Below, in pieces: positions 36,089 through 45,159 of a DNA stretch of 64,000 nucleotides. Both the position numbers and the translations under genes were made by a program. Positions within the stretch are counted from its first letter, which is position 1; each line of letters starts with the position of its first letter. The notes below the pieces were generated by a model. It was not told where the DNA came from. It searched no databases and saw nothing but the letters and a program-made list of their open reading frames with translations. Origin of the DNA: JANXSF01 sp043755435. Lineage in GTDB: Bacteria; Acidobacteriota; Terriglobia; Bryobacterales; Bryobacteraceae. The DNA is taken from NCBI GenBank assembly GCA_043755435.1, contig JAYUSZ010000158.1:1-64000 (forward strand), given 5' to 3'.

Positions 36089-36811
36089 ATGTTGCGAATT
36101 GGTACGAGTTTGGCAACATGTCTTTTTGCGGCTTATGGACAGCCAGAAGGCAGCATTCAGTTCGAGGTTGCATCTATCCGGCGAAGTAGCGCGGATCAGA
36201 GTGCTTCGTCTGGAATAAATACAGGAAACGGACGGCTTACTGCCAACAACGTGACTTTGAAACGTTGCATTGTTGGTGCGTATGGAGTCGGCCCGAACCA
36301 GGTATCTGGAGGTCCGTCATGGATCGAGTCGGACCGCTTTGAGATTACGGCCAAAGCCGGGGAGCCAGTGGGCGACTCGGTCCTTATGACCATGCTCAAG
36401 ACGCTGCTGGCGCAACGTTTTAAGCTGGCTGTGCACATGGAGTCGAAAACGATCCAAGCATATGTGTTGGAGGTTAGTAAGAACGGACCTAAATTTGAGA
36501 AGGGCGATGGAAGCCGGTGGAAGGCCAACAGTAGCCGTGGGGGCATTGTTGCCGCGAACATCACAATGGACAATTTTGCTGAAATTCTCTCGCGGCAAAT
36601 GGACCTGCCGGTTGTTAATCGTACAGGACTGGAAGGCATTTTCAACTTGGGCTTGCTATGGACTCCTGAGAGCCCCAAGCAGGCGGATGGGAGTGATCCA
36701 CCGTCAATATTTACTGCGATCCAGGAGCAGCTCGGATTACGGCTACGCTCCCAGAAAATGGCTGTCGAAACGCTTTTTATTGACCATGCTGAAAGACCGT
36801 CCGAAAACTGA
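36089..36811 (+). CDS. TIGR03435-family protein
   Basis: A 240-residue protein with signal-like N-terminus and the family phrases FEVASIRRS, NVTLKRCIVGAYGVGPNQVSG, PSWIESDRFEITAKA, LKTLLAQRFKLAVH, VVNRTGLEGIFNL and IFTAIQEQLGLRL. TIGR03435 is a large paralogous family in Solibacter and relatives with no known function, often near sigma factors or M56 peptidase regulators, none of which is present here. A good ribosome site (GGGAAGG) precedes the ATG. Similar phrases make this a confident family call. Confidence 0.88.
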   Translation: MLRIGTSLATCLFAAYGQPEGSIQFEVASIRRSSADQSASSGINTGNGRLTANNVTLKRCIVGAYGVGPNQVSGGPSWIESDRFEITAKAGEPVGDSVLMTMLKTLLAQRFKLAVHMESKTIQAYVLEVSKNGPKFEKGDGSRWKANSSRGGIVAANITMDNFAEILSRQMDLPVVNRTGLEGIFNLGLLWTPESPKQADGSDPPSIFTAIQEQLGLRLRSQKMAVETLFIDHAERPSEN

Positions 36812-36915
36812 GTGCCGAACTCCAAACGAGTCAATTTTTCATTATTTACAATTGGGTCTTCCTGGTGATGCGGTCAGGGTTTGGCATGGATAGTTTCTAT
36901 TGCAGCGGCTTGCCA

Positions 36916-38262
36916 TCATGGAATGGCGGCTGAACAGTCCATTCTCATTCCCAGCGCCCAGCGCCGCTGGAAACCTTTCCAGAAATTAGTCCCGTCACTG
37001 AACTTGGCTCCTGCCGATGTACCGGGTGCCAGAGGCCATTGGCCGTTGTTGGAAAGCGCTGGCGCCACGTGCAGGTAATTACGTTTGCTTTCATCGCCCT
37101 TAAGAGTAAGGTCCAGGAACGCAGTGATGAAGTGCTGATTGATCGCCATGATACGGTCCTTGCGCCAGACAGGTTCGTCAAAAGATTCGTGCGTATTGAA
37201 TGAGGCCACCACCTCCTGCGGTAGTGGATTGCCGCCAACATTGTGGCGAGCGTTCTGGTACACCAGCAGACATCGATCGGAATGGAGCGCTTTTTCAAAA
37301 ACGGGTTGGATGCCAGCCTTAAAGTCAGAGATGTCGTCCTGGTCGCCTGCAATGAAAAGCAGGGGAATCCGGATACCAGCCAATCCCTCCGCATCCCAGG
37401 ATTGATAAGGCGGTTGAGCACCCCATGGGGAGATGGCCACCACTGCCTTCACTTCTTTGCGCAACCGGGTTTGAAGCCGAGGGCTTCCTGCTTCCCAGTC
37501 GGCGAAATATCCACCCGGCACGAACCCATGGCTCATGGACTTGGCACTATAACCGGCTCCTGCGGAAGCTAGCGCGCCGTAGCCACCCATCGAGTAGCCA
37601 ACAATGCCCACTTGCGCGGGATCGACGATTCCTTTGAGGAAATAACCAGCTTTAGCCGCTAGATCGAGGATTGCACCAATGGTAAACAACTGGTCGTTGG
37701 CACGGTTTAGAAGGGTACTCTGGAAGCCCTTTTCCTCGCCAAATACAGAATCGGTGTGATCGATTGCAGCCACCACATATCCCTTGGAAGCAATGTTCTC
37801 GGATAAATAGCTCAGAAAATATCGCGAACCCGGATACCCGTGCGAGACGATGACCAGGGGATATGTCTTTCCTTCGGCGGGCGGTGAGTCCCTTAACGCC
37901 TTGCCCGGAATTGAAACCGTTTGAGATGTGCCGCCGGGGTCCCTATTGACGCGAGGCAATTTCATCTCGTAATCCGTCCGTTCCACTGAGCCGTTTGGAA
38001 TGACTGCTGGGTACCAGACTTCGATTCTCAAAGGTCGGTCGTACAATGGGGCCTTTCCTGTCGGTTTGTCGAAGTTTAGAATGTCGGGCTGCCCGGGATT
38101 GCGGAGATCGATGGTGCGGACTCCGACGGCATATCCGCCTCGGTGGGAGAGTTCCGGGGCATCGGCTGGCGGCACACTGAAGAACCCAGGTGTCTTTTGA
38201 GCTTGCAATTGGAAAGTGCATCCAAGGGCAACAAAGGCCGTACATGCAGTCGTAAATTTCAT
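36916..38262 (-). CDS. Exported alpha/beta hydrolase (COG4188, PAF-acetylhydrolase-like)
   Basis: A 448-residue protein with signal peptide (TTACTAFVALGCTFQLQAQ). The hydrolase core has IVSHGYPGSRYFLSYLSENI with H141 near the oxyanion site, catalytic S224 in VGYSMGGYGAL, an acid in PLLFIAGDQDD and a His in YQNARHNVGGNP. This is the predicted dienelactone hydrolase/PAF-acetylhydrolase-like group; substrates are esters or lipids but not predictable. It stands alone on its strand. Confidence 0.8.
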   Translation of the reverse strand: MKFTTACTAFVALGCTFQLQAQKTPGFFSVPPADAPELSHRGGYAVGVRTIDLRNPGQPDILNFDKPTGKAPLYDRPLRIEVWYPAVIPNGSVERTDYEMKLPRVNRDPGGTSQTVSIPGKALRDSPPAEGKTYPLVIVSHGYPGSRYFLSYLSENIASKGYVVAAIDHTDSVFGEEKGFQSTLLNRANDQLFTIGAILDLAAKAGYFLKGIVDPAQVGIVGYSMGGYGALASAGAGYSAKSMSHGFVPGGYFADWEAGSPRLQTRLRKEVKAVVAISPWGAQPPYQSWDAEGLAGIRIPLLFIAGDQDDISDFKAGIQPVFEKALHSDRCLLVYQNARHNVGGNPLPQEVVASFNTHESFDEPVWRKDRIMAINQHFITAFLDLTLKGDESKRNYLHVAPALSNNGQWPLAPGTSAGAKFSDGTNFWKGFQRRWALGMRMDCSAAIP

Positions 38263-38469
38263 AGGGTTCGTTTCTCCAGTCTTATTAATTCTAGGGCATG
38301 AGAAGGAGAGTCATGCTGGAGCCAGCATAGGATGATCACGCTACCTGCAAACTACTTCTCAATCGGCAGAGCAGGTGAGCAACGTTGACTAAGCCTGCCC
38401 GTAGGTCAGTTAGCCTCGTGTAATTCTCAACAAAGCGCGTGGCTTTGGCGATTCTGGTATCATGCCGAT

Positions 38470-39213
38470 GTGGTGAACCCAGCGTCCGCTCCGGTCGTAA
38501 CGAAGGCAGACCTCAGGCATAGCCTGCTGGTGCGCCTTACGCACTGGATCACCGCACTCTGTTTCCTCCTCTTGCTGGTCAGTGGTGTCGAATTGATCAT
38601 CTCGCACCCACGATTTTATTGGGGCGAGGACGGAAATTCGTTGACGCCTTCGCTTTTCGACCTTCCTATACCAGCCTCCCGGTCTTATGTGAAGACCGGC
38701 TACAACTTCGTTCTGCCAGATCAGAACGGTTGGAGCCGCTCCCTCCATTTCCAAACAGCGTGGATCGTGGTGTTCACGGGCTTGCTGTACGCTGCGTCCA
38801 TCTTTCGCTCCGGGTATTTGCGGAAGAATTTGTTACCCGCGGCGGAGGACCTTTCCTGGACTAGACTCTCTGGAGCCATCGCCAATCATCTGCGTTTCAA
38901 GCCGCCGGGTGATGATGAAGTCTGGTCTTACAATGTGTTGCAGCGGATTGCCTACCTACTCGTCATATTTGGTCTTTTCCCAATTTTGATCTGGACCGGC
39001 TTGGCGATGTCCCCCTCAATCACAGCAGCTTTTCCATTTCTGGTTGAATTAGTGGGCGGGCAACAGTCGGCGCGCACCATTCACTTTTTTGCGACTGTGG
39101 GGTTAGTGCTTTTCTTCTTCGTTCATTTGCTGATGGTCTATTTGGCCGGATTCATGAAACGAGTGCGAACCATGATCACAGGCCGCGCTGAAGCACCGCA
39201 GGAGCAAACATGA
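38470..39213 (+). CDS. Cytochrome b subunit partnering the molybdoenzymes
   Basis: A 247-residue inner-membrane protein of the cytochrome b561 / formate-dehydrogenase-gamma type: four or five hydrophobic segments with the haem-ligand histidines in LLVRLTHWITALCFL, SLHFQTAWIV and TIHFFATVGLVLFFFVHLLM. It starts at a GTG. The last codons overlap the next ORF (ATGA), so it is co-translated with the first molybdoenzyme and presumably passes electrons between that protein and the quinone pool. Confidence 0.85.
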   Translation: MVNPASAPVVTKADLRHSLLVRLTHWITALCFLLLLVSGVELIISHPRFYWGEDGNSLTPSLFDLPIPASRSYVKTGYNFVLPDQNGWSRSLHFQTAWIVVFTGLLYAASIFRSGYLRKNLLPAAEDLSWTRLSGAIANHLRFKPPGDDEVWSYNVLQRIAYLLVIFGLFPILIWTGLAMSPSITAAFPFLVELVGGQQSARTIHFFATVGLVLFFFVHLLMVYLAGFMKRVRTMITGRAEAPQEQT

Positions 39214-39944
39214 GCAACATCTCCCGCCGCAAACTGATTACTGCTGGTCTGGTTGGTACTGCGGGCGTGTCGGGTATCGCTGCAACTGCCCGCATCGCCG
39301 ATCAACACGGATTGGTGCCTCCCGATTCCGGCGGTATCTATGGTTGGGGCCATAGCTTGACCTATGCTGCTCAGCGGCTGCTGGTGGGCAACGCAAATGC
39401 ACGCGAGTTTGCGCAAAGCCAGATCTCCAAGACACCGCATCCCAAAGGGAGGCCGCCCAAGGGTGAGGAATTCCTCCGGTTGAAGGCTGGCGGATTCAAA
39501 GATTGGCGGCTTAAAGTGGACGGAATGGTGGAGCGCCCTGGCTCGTTCTCTGTGGCTGAACTGAGAAGTTTTCCTGCTGCCACACAGATCACGCAGATGA
39601 TCTGCGAAGAAGGATGGTCATACATTGCAATGTGGACCGGCGTGCCGCTATCGCACATTCTTAATCTTGTTGGTGTCCAACCGCTGGCCAAGTATGCCGT
39701 CTACACCACGATGGACGGAAGGGTTGAAGCGATTGATATGTCCGAAGCGTGGCACCAGCAAACACTAGTCAGTTATGGAATGAACGGAGGAGAGATCCCT
39801 GTTGGGCACGGCGGCCCCCTGCGTCTGCGTGTGCCGAGGCAACTGGGGTATAAGAGCAGGAAGTTCCTAACTAAATTGACTCTTACCGACACGCTGAAAG
39901 GGCTGCGGCTGGATACTAAATATTCCTGGTACGCAGGAATCTGA
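39210..39944 (+). CDS. Tat-exported sulfite-oxidase-type molybdoenzyme (copy 1)
   Basis: A 244-residue SUOX/MsrP-fold protein. The leader SNISRRKLITAGLVGTAGVS is a twin-arginine signal. The pterin-coordinating Cys is C132 in ITQMICEEGWSYIAMWTGVP, preceded by LKVDGMVERPGSFSVAEL; PVGHGGPLRLRVPRQLGYKS matches the family's later conserved loop. Enzymes of this fold oxidise sulfite or reduce sulfoxides in the periplasm; the substrate here is open. Coupled to the cytochrome b gene by a 4-bp overlap and followed after 41 bp by a close paralogue. Confidence 0.85.
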   Translation: MSNISRRKLITAGLVGTAGVSGIAATARIADQHGLVPPDSGGIYGWGHSLTYAAQRLLVGNANAREFAQSQISKTPHPKGRPPKGEEFLRLKAGGFKDWRLKVDGMVERPGSFSVAELRSFPAATQITQMICEEGWSYIAMWTGVPLSHILNLVGVQPLAKYAVYTTMDGRVEAIDMSEAWHQQTLVSYGMNGGEIPVGHGGPLRLRVPRQLGYKSRKFLTKLTLTDTLKGLRLDTKYSWYAGI

Positions 39945-39985
39945 ACAGCGGAAATCGGCAGCGCCGATATGCCGCAGGAGCAAGT

Positions 39986-40720
39986 ATGACCAACATTTCC
40001 CGTCGCAAACTGATGATGTCCGGCTTGGTAGGTTCCGCAGGAGTATCCGGTATCGCGGTAGCTGCCCGCATCGCCGATCAACATGGTTTAGTGCCTCCCG
40101 ATTCCCGCGGTATTTACGGTTTCGGCCATACCCTGACCTATGCGGCGCAGCGGCTGCTGACACGTAATTCCAATGCTCGCGAGTTCAACCAAAGTCAGAT
40201 TTCCAAAATTCCCCATCCCACAGGGGATCCGCCCAAGGGTGAGGAATTCCTCCGCTTACAAGCTGGTGGATTCAAGGATTGGAGTTTCAAAGTGGACGGC
40301 ATGGTGAGCCGCCCCAGTTCGCTTTCGATTGCCGAGCTCAAGAGCTACCCGGCCCAGAGTCAGGTCACGCAGCTTGTTTGTGAAGAAGGCTGGTCCTACA
40401 TTGCAAAGTGGACTGGAATCCCGCTCTCGCACATTCTGAATTTTGCCGGGGCACTGCCGCAGGCTAAGTTTGTTGTGTACCATTCGATGGACGGCTGGGT
40501 TGATGCGATCGATATGGATGATGCGTTGCACCCTCAAACACTGGTGACCTATGGAATGAATACCGGTGACCTGCCGGTGGGTCACGGCGGCCCACTACGA
40601 ATGCGTCTTCCGAAGCAAATGGGTTATAAGAGTCTGAAATTTCTCAACAAGGTGACCGTCACCGATACGCTTGAAGGCGTGCCGGTGGGTGGAGCATATT
40701 CCTGGTACGCAGGTATCTGA
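39986..40720 (+). CDS. Tat-exported sulfite-oxidase-type molybdoenzyme (copy 2)
   Basis: A tandem duplicate of the preceding gene with the same length (244 residues), leader (TNISRRKLMMSGLVGSAGVS), C132 in VTQLVCEEGWSYIAKWTGIP and PVGHGGPLRMRLPKQMGYKS loop. The DNA just before both genes is also alike (GCAGGAGCAA), so the duplication includes the ribosome site. Differences cluster in the region after C132 (GVQPLAKYAVYTTMDG against GALPQAKFVVYHSMDG), which may alter the substrate pocket. Confidence 0.85.
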   Translation: MTNISRRKLMMSGLVGSAGVSGIAVAARIADQHGLVPPDSRGIYGFGHTLTYAAQRLLTRNSNAREFNQSQISKIPHPTGDPPKGEEFLRLQAGGFKDWSFKVDGMVSRPSSLSIAELKSYPAQSQVTQLVCEEGWSYIAKWTGIPLSHILNFAGALPQAKFVVYHSMDGWVDAIDMDDALHPQTLVTYGMNTGDLPVGHGGPLRMRLPKQMGYKSLKFLNKVTVTDTLEGVPVGGAYSWYAGI

Positions 40721-40735
40721 TGGGAGGGGAGTTCT

Positions 40736-40754
40736 CCGGCCCTGCCTGAGCCGG
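40736..40754. terminator. Short hairpin between molybdoenzyme and katG genes
   Basis: A 5-bp stem (CCGGC / GCCGG) with a 9-nt loop, followed by AAAAAC on the + strand, lying between convergent genes. Weak; a shared terminator is possible. Confidence 0.3.
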
Positions 40755-40780
40755 AAAAACACCCCCTCTTTTAGCCAAGC

Positions 40781-42979
40781 TCAGGCAAGGTCGTAGCGGT
40801 CAAGGTTCATCACCTTGTTCCAGGCGGCGACGAAATCCTTCACGAATGCCTTTTTGGAGTCGGCACACCCATAGACTTCAGCGAGGGCCCGGAGCTGGGA
40901 GTTAGAACCGAAGACGAGATCAACGACGGTGCCCGTCCATTTGAGTTTGCCCGTCTTCCGATCGTGCCCCTCAAGCACGCCTTCCGAGGTAGCGGACTTT
41001 TGCCACTTCGTGTTCATGTCAAGCAGGTTGACGAAGAAATCATTCGTGAACGTTCCTGGCTGCTTGGTGAAAACACCCTCTTTGGACTGCCCGAAGTTTG
41101 CACCCAGGGCGCGCATGCCACCAACCAGAACCGTCATCTCGGGAGCAGTCAGGTTCATCAGGCAAGCTCGATCGAGCAGCAGTTCAGCCGCTGAACTTTC
41201 GTGTCCTTTACGGAGATAGTTACGGAAACCGTCGGCGATTGGCTCGAGTACGGCGAAGGAATGAACATCAGTCTGATCCTGCGACGCGTCGGTGCGCCCC
41301 GGTGAAAAGGGTACCTTCACGTCGTGGCCGGCTTTCTTCGCCGCTGACTCGACGGCTGCGCAGCCGCCCAGAACGATAAGGTCAGCAAGCGATACCTTTT
41401 TCGAACCGCTATTGAAATCCTTCTGGATTCCTTCCAGCGTCTTAAGAACTTTCGCCAATTTGGCTGGCTGGTTGACTTCCCAATTTTTTTGCGGAGCAAG
41501 GCGGATGCGTGCTCCATTGGCACCACCGCGCTTATCGCTGCCGCGGAACGTTGCCGCAGAGGCCCAGGCCGTTGTGACGAGTTGAGAGATGGAAAGTCCA
41601 GATGCCAGAATTTTGGCCTTCAGCGCAGCAATGTCCTTCACCCCAATCAGTTTATGATTCACTGCCGGAACAGGGTCCTGCCAGATCAACGGCTGTGCGG
41701 GTACCAGTGGACCAAGGTATCGTGAAACAGGACCCATATCGCGATGAGTCAGTTTGTACCAGGCTTTGGCAAACGCGTCGGCAAATGCCTTTGGGTTTTT
41801 ATGGAAGTGCCTGGAAATTTTCTCGTAAGCAGGGTCCGCCTTCAGCGAAAGATCGGTGGTGAACATGATTGGGGCATGCTTCTTCGATGGATCGTACGCA
41901 TCGGGGACAGTGCCTGCAGCAGAAGCATCCTTGGGTGCCCATTGATGTGCACCGCCAGGACCTTTGGTTAGCACCCATTCATAGTTGAACAGGTTGTCGA
42001 AGTAGTTGTTGTCCCACTTTATAGGATTGGTGGTCCATGCGCCTTCGAGTCCGCTGGTGATTGCGTCGGCACCTACTCCGGTGCCAAAGGAGTTCTTCCA
42101 GCCGAAGCCTTGCTCTTCAATCCCAGCGGCTTCGGGCTCTGGGCCAACATACTTATTCGCATCGGCAGCGCCGTGGGCTTTGCCGAAGGTGTGACCGCCG
42201 GCGATTAGTGCCACTGTCTCCTCGTCATTCATCGCCATGCGGGCGAAGGTCTCACGGATGTCCCTGGCAGCAGCAAGCGGATCAGGGTTGCCGTTGGGTC
42301 CTTGCGGATTCACATAGATCAGGCCCATTTGAACCGCGCCAAGGGGATTGTCCAACTGACGGTCGCCGCGGTAGCGCTGGTCTCCCAACCATGTGGATTC
42401 AGGTCCCCAGTAAATGTCTTCTTCCGGCTCCCAGATGTCTTCACGGCCACCGGCGAAACCAGCGGTCTTCAGTCCCATCGATTCCAACGCGACGTTACCA
42501 CTGAGGATCATTAGGTCGGCCCAGGATATTTTCTGGCCATACTTTTGCTTGATTGGCCAAAGTAAGCGGCGTGCCTTGTCAAGGCTGACGTTGTCCGGCC
42601 AACTGTTGAGGGGCGCGAACCTTTGCGATCCGGAACCTCCTCCTCCGCGGCCATCGGCGATGCGGTAAGTACCTGCGCTATGCCATGCCATGCGAATGAA
42701 CAGCGGACCATAATGGCCGTAGTCAGCGGGCCACCAATCCTGTGATTTGGTCATCAGAGCATGCAGGTCCTTGATCACGGCCTGCAGGTTGAGACTCTTG
42801 AATTCCTTCGCATAATTGAACCCCTCGTCCAAAGGATTGGACAGAGGAGATCGCTGGTGCAGGATCCTCAAATTCAGTTGATCGGGCCACCAGTTTGCGT
42901 TGCTTGCGGCTCCAACGGTTGTGTGTTTGCGAGCGCCGGCTGAGAACGGGCACTGGGCTTCGGTGGGTTGTTTTTCCAT
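40781..42979 (-). CDS. katG: Catalase-peroxidase
   Basis: KatG breaks down hydrogen peroxide by catalase and peroxidase activity with haem b. At 732 residues the two fused peroxidase-like domains are both complete. The distal triad is R96, W99 and H100 in LFIRMAWHSAGTYR; the W99 and the Tyr in MGLIYVNPQGPNGNPDP belong to the Met-Tyr-Trp crosslink; the proximal His is in LIAGGHTFGKAHG. The C-terminal domain keeps the fold but not the haem site. The perR-like gene lies 36 bp upstream on the same strand, so both are likely controlled together by peroxide. Confidence 0.96.
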   Translation of the reverse strand: MEKQPTEAQCPFSAGARKHTTVGAASNANWWPDQLNLRILHQRSPLSNPLDEGFNYAKEFKSLNLQAVIKDLHALMTKSQDWWPADYGHYGPLFIRMAWHSAGTYRIADGRGGGGSGSQRFAPLNSWPDNVSLDKARRLLWPIKQKYGQKISWADLMILSGNVALESMGLKTAGFAGGREDIWEPEEDIYWGPESTWLGDQRYRGDRQLDNPLGAVQMGLIYVNPQGPNGNPDPLAAARDIRETFARMAMNDEETVALIAGGHTFGKAHGAADANKYVGPEPEAAGIEEQGFGWKNSFGTGVGADAITSGLEGAWTTNPIKWDNNYFDNLFNYEWVLTKGPGGAHQWAPKDASAAGTVPDAYDPSKKHAPIMFTTDLSLKADPAYEKISRHFHKNPKAFADAFAKAWYKLTHRDMGPVSRYLGPLVPAQPLIWQDPVPAVNHKLIGVKDIAALKAKILASGLSISQLVTTAWASAATFRGSDKRGGANGARIRLAPQKNWEVNQPAKLAKVLKTLEGIQKDFNSGSKKVSLADLIVLGGCAAVESAAKKAGHDVKVPFSPGRTDASQDQTDVHSFAVLEPIADGFRNYLRKGHESSAAELLLDRACLMNLTAPEMTVLVGGMRALGANFGQSKEGVFTKQPGTFTNDFFVNLLDMNTKWQKSATSEGVLEGHDRKTGKLKWTGTVVDLVFGSNSQLRALAEVYGCADSKKAFVKDFVAAWNKVMNLDRYDLA

Positions 42980-43015
42980 ATGTTTATCCTCTCGAATTAG
43001 TCAAATTTCTCAAAC

Positions 43016-43486
43016 TTATAATATCGTGCCCTTCGACTTCTTCCGGCTAGGCGGTTTGCAGCTCTTGCACACTCCAACAAACTCCACCCGGCATTGTTGG
43101 ACGGAGAATCCTACAGGCAACTCGCTGGTTGGCAAACGAATTGGCTGCACAGCGGTTTCTTCAATATCGAAGATTGCCTTGCACGAGGAACAGACCAAGT
43201 GATGGTGCGGAGTCATGTTCGATTCCAGACGCAACGAACCGTGATGGAGAGTTACTTCCCTCAGAACGCCTGAATCGAGGAAAGTCTTCACGTTCTTGTA
43301 AATGGTGCCTAGGGAAATGGATGGAATCCGCTGCCTGACCTGCTCGTAGATCAATTCCGGGGTCGGATGCTGGCGCGAATCGACAACAGCTTCGTAGATT
43401 ACTTGCCGCTGGTAAGTGAAGGCAAGACCTTGCTCTCTACAGCGCCTGCGGAAGTCTTCGAGTGCTTGAGCACGCATGCCGGACAT
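43016..43486 (-). CDS. perR: Fur-family peroxide regulator (PerR-like)
   Basis: A Fur-family repressor with the winged-helix part YQRQVIYEAVVDSRQHPTPE and SLGTIYKNVKTFLDSGVLRE, then a metal-binding domain with HHHLVCSSCKAIFD and the second zinc pair CKSCKPP. The location directly upstream of katG on the same strand favours PerR over iron-sensing Fur; the residue that separates them functionally cannot be settled by eye. I start at the ATG at 43486; another ATG is at 43477, and a TTG at 43492 is less likely. The region upstream contains an inverted repeat that may be its operator. Confidence 0.85.
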   Translation of the reverse strand: MSGMRAQALEDFRRRCREQGLAFTYQRQVIYEAVVDSRQHPTPELIYEQVRQRIPSISLGTIYKNVKTFLDSGVLREVTLHHGSLRLESNMTPHHHLVCSSCKAIFDIEETAVQPIRLPTSELPVGFSVQQCRVEFVGVCKSCKPPSRKKSKGTIL

Positions 43487-43487
43487 T

Positions 43488-43534
43488 GACAATAATAGTT
43501 AAACAGGAATAATTATCCGGTGTCAACTATTATC
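43488..43534. promoter_or_regulatory. Inverted repeat upstream of perR, candidate PerR operator
   Basis: ATAATAGTT (43492-43500) and its reverse complement AACTATTAT (43525-43533) flank a further AT-rich palindrome (ATAATTAT at 43510-43517). AT-rich palindromes directly before a Fur-family gene are usual autoregulatory sites. The left arm almost touches the start codon. Confidence 0.5.
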
Positions 43535-43727
43535 TTCTAAGTGTCACGGCTTTTTTAAGGCTGATCGCCCTTCGGCGAATTTTCTTTCCGTCCCCTTCGC
43601 TTTGGTTGCAACAACAGGCCGGGAGGACTACGTTACGCGGCCAACTTGTACCCTCATGCTAGGATAATATTGTGAACTTTAGCCGGAATTCAACCGTCTA
43701 AATATCCAACAGGAGTTCCATCTACAA

Positions 43728-45152
43728 GTGAAACCGTGGAAAATAGTTGTCGGAATCGTTGCTCTACTGGCTATCGCCGGTGCGATTTACGCCAGCATTC
43801 AATACAATCAGAAAGGCATTATCAGCGTTCAAACCGGGAAAGCCGTCCGGCAGGATCTAACTTCGCTTGTAACTGCTTCCGGTGAGATTAAGCCTCGCAA
43901 TTACATCAACATAGGCAGCAATGCGCAGGCCCCTTCAAGGATCACATCGATCCTGGTTACCGAAGGCCAACGCGTCAAGAAAGGGCAAACCCTTGCTACG
44001 CTTGAATCCGTGCAGCCGGAAGCCGATCTGGCAGCCCAGCGCGCTTCAGTTGGTGTATCCGAAGCCGATTCTTCCTCCGCCGAAGCTGCTTTCAAATCAC
44101 AGGATCAGAATATCGCCACGCTTGAAGCCACCTTGGAGCGCATCCGAACCGATTCGCAAAAGGCGAGACTCAACATGGATCGCGCCAATAAGCTGAAGCC
44201 CGAAGGTTTGATTGCCCAGCAGGATTACGATCTGCGCAACGCAGAACTCCAGTCTTCGCTTGCCGCCATTCGCGAATCGGAAGCACGCATTGCCCAGGCA
44301 AAGGCCCAGCGGGACCAGTTCAAGGCGCAATTGAATGCCGCCCAAAAGCGTGTCAATGTTTCACAGGCCCAAGTTCGCCGCGCTGTTGACGTGCTCCAGC
44401 GCACCATCGCCACTGCCCCTCTGGACGGCATGGTCACCAATCTTCCAGTGCGCGTCGGTGAAACCGTTGTTTCCGGTATTCAGAACTCACCGGCCAGCCT
44501 GATCATGACCATTGCGGACATGTCACTGATCACCGCTGAAGTGAAAGTGGATGAAACTGATATTGTGAATGTGAAGCTGGATCAGGTGGTGGACATCACC
44601 ATTGACGCGATTCCCGGCAAGACTTTCAAAGGGCACGTCCTTGAAATCGGTAACACGGCGATTCTTCGTTCCACGGGTTTGGCTGCTTCGCAAAGTGCCA
44701 TTTCCAGCCAGGAAGCGAAGGATTTCAAGGTAGTCGTAGCCTTGGATAATCCGCCAACGGAAATTCGTCCTGGACTCAGCTGCACTTCCAAAATCATTAC
44801 TTCCGTTCGGGAAAAGGTGGTTTCCATACCTATTCAGGCGCTCACGGTTCGCCAAAAGGGCGATCTTGAACCGAAGAAAGAAGGCCAGAAAGATACTCCA
44901 CCTCCTACTACAGATCCGGTTGCGATGAAGGCTCGCAAGGAAGAAGTACAGGGCGTATTTGTCATCGCCGGGGAAAAGGCTGTGTTCCGGAAAGTGGACA
45001 CAGGCATAACCGGTGCAACCGATATTGAAGTGCTCAATGGCCTCAAGGAAGGGGACGAGATTATCACTGGAAGCTATAAGGTGATCCGTACTTTAAAGAA
45101 TGAAGCCAAAGTGAAAGTGGACAACAAGAGTCCTATCAAGGCAGAATCATAA
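43728..45152 (+). CDS. Efflux periplasmic adaptor (MacA/HlyD family)
   Basis: A 474-residue membrane-fusion protein: N-terminal membrane anchor (IVVGIVALLAIAGAIYASI), lipoyl/barrel part (GEIKPRNYINIGSNAQAPSR, VTEGQRVKKGQTLATLESV), a long coiled coil (about residues 105-235) with Gln/Ala-rich heptads, then barrel and membrane-proximal domains (PLDGMVTNLPVRVGETVVSG, VDETDIVNVKLDQVV). A GTG start is used. Together with the ATPase 7 bp downstream it looks like two thirds of a MacA-MacB type exporter, but no FtsX-like permease follows. Confidence 0.87.
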   Translation: MKPWKIVVGIVALLAIAGAIYASIQYNQKGIISVQTGKAVRQDLTSLVTASGEIKPRNYINIGSNAQAPSRITSILVTEGQRVKKGQTLATLESVQPEADLAAQRASVGVSEADSSSAEAAFKSQDQNIATLEATLERIRTDSQKARLNMDRANKLKPEGLIAQQDYDLRNAELQSSLAAIRESEARIAQAKAQRDQFKAQLNAAQKRVNVSQAQVRRAVDVLQRTIATAPLDGMVTNLPVRVGETVVSGIQNSPASLIMTIADMSLITAEVKVDETDIVNVKLDQVVDITIDAIPGKTFKGHVLEIGNTAILRSTGLAASQSAISSQEAKDFKVVVALDNPPTEIRPGLSCTSKIITSVREKVVSIPIQALTVRQKGDLEPKKEGQKDTPPPTTDPVAMKARKEEVQGVFVIAGEKAVFRKVDTGITGATDIEVLNGLKEGDEIITGSYKVIRTLKNEAKVKVDNKSPIKAES

Positions 45153-45159
45153 ATACACC

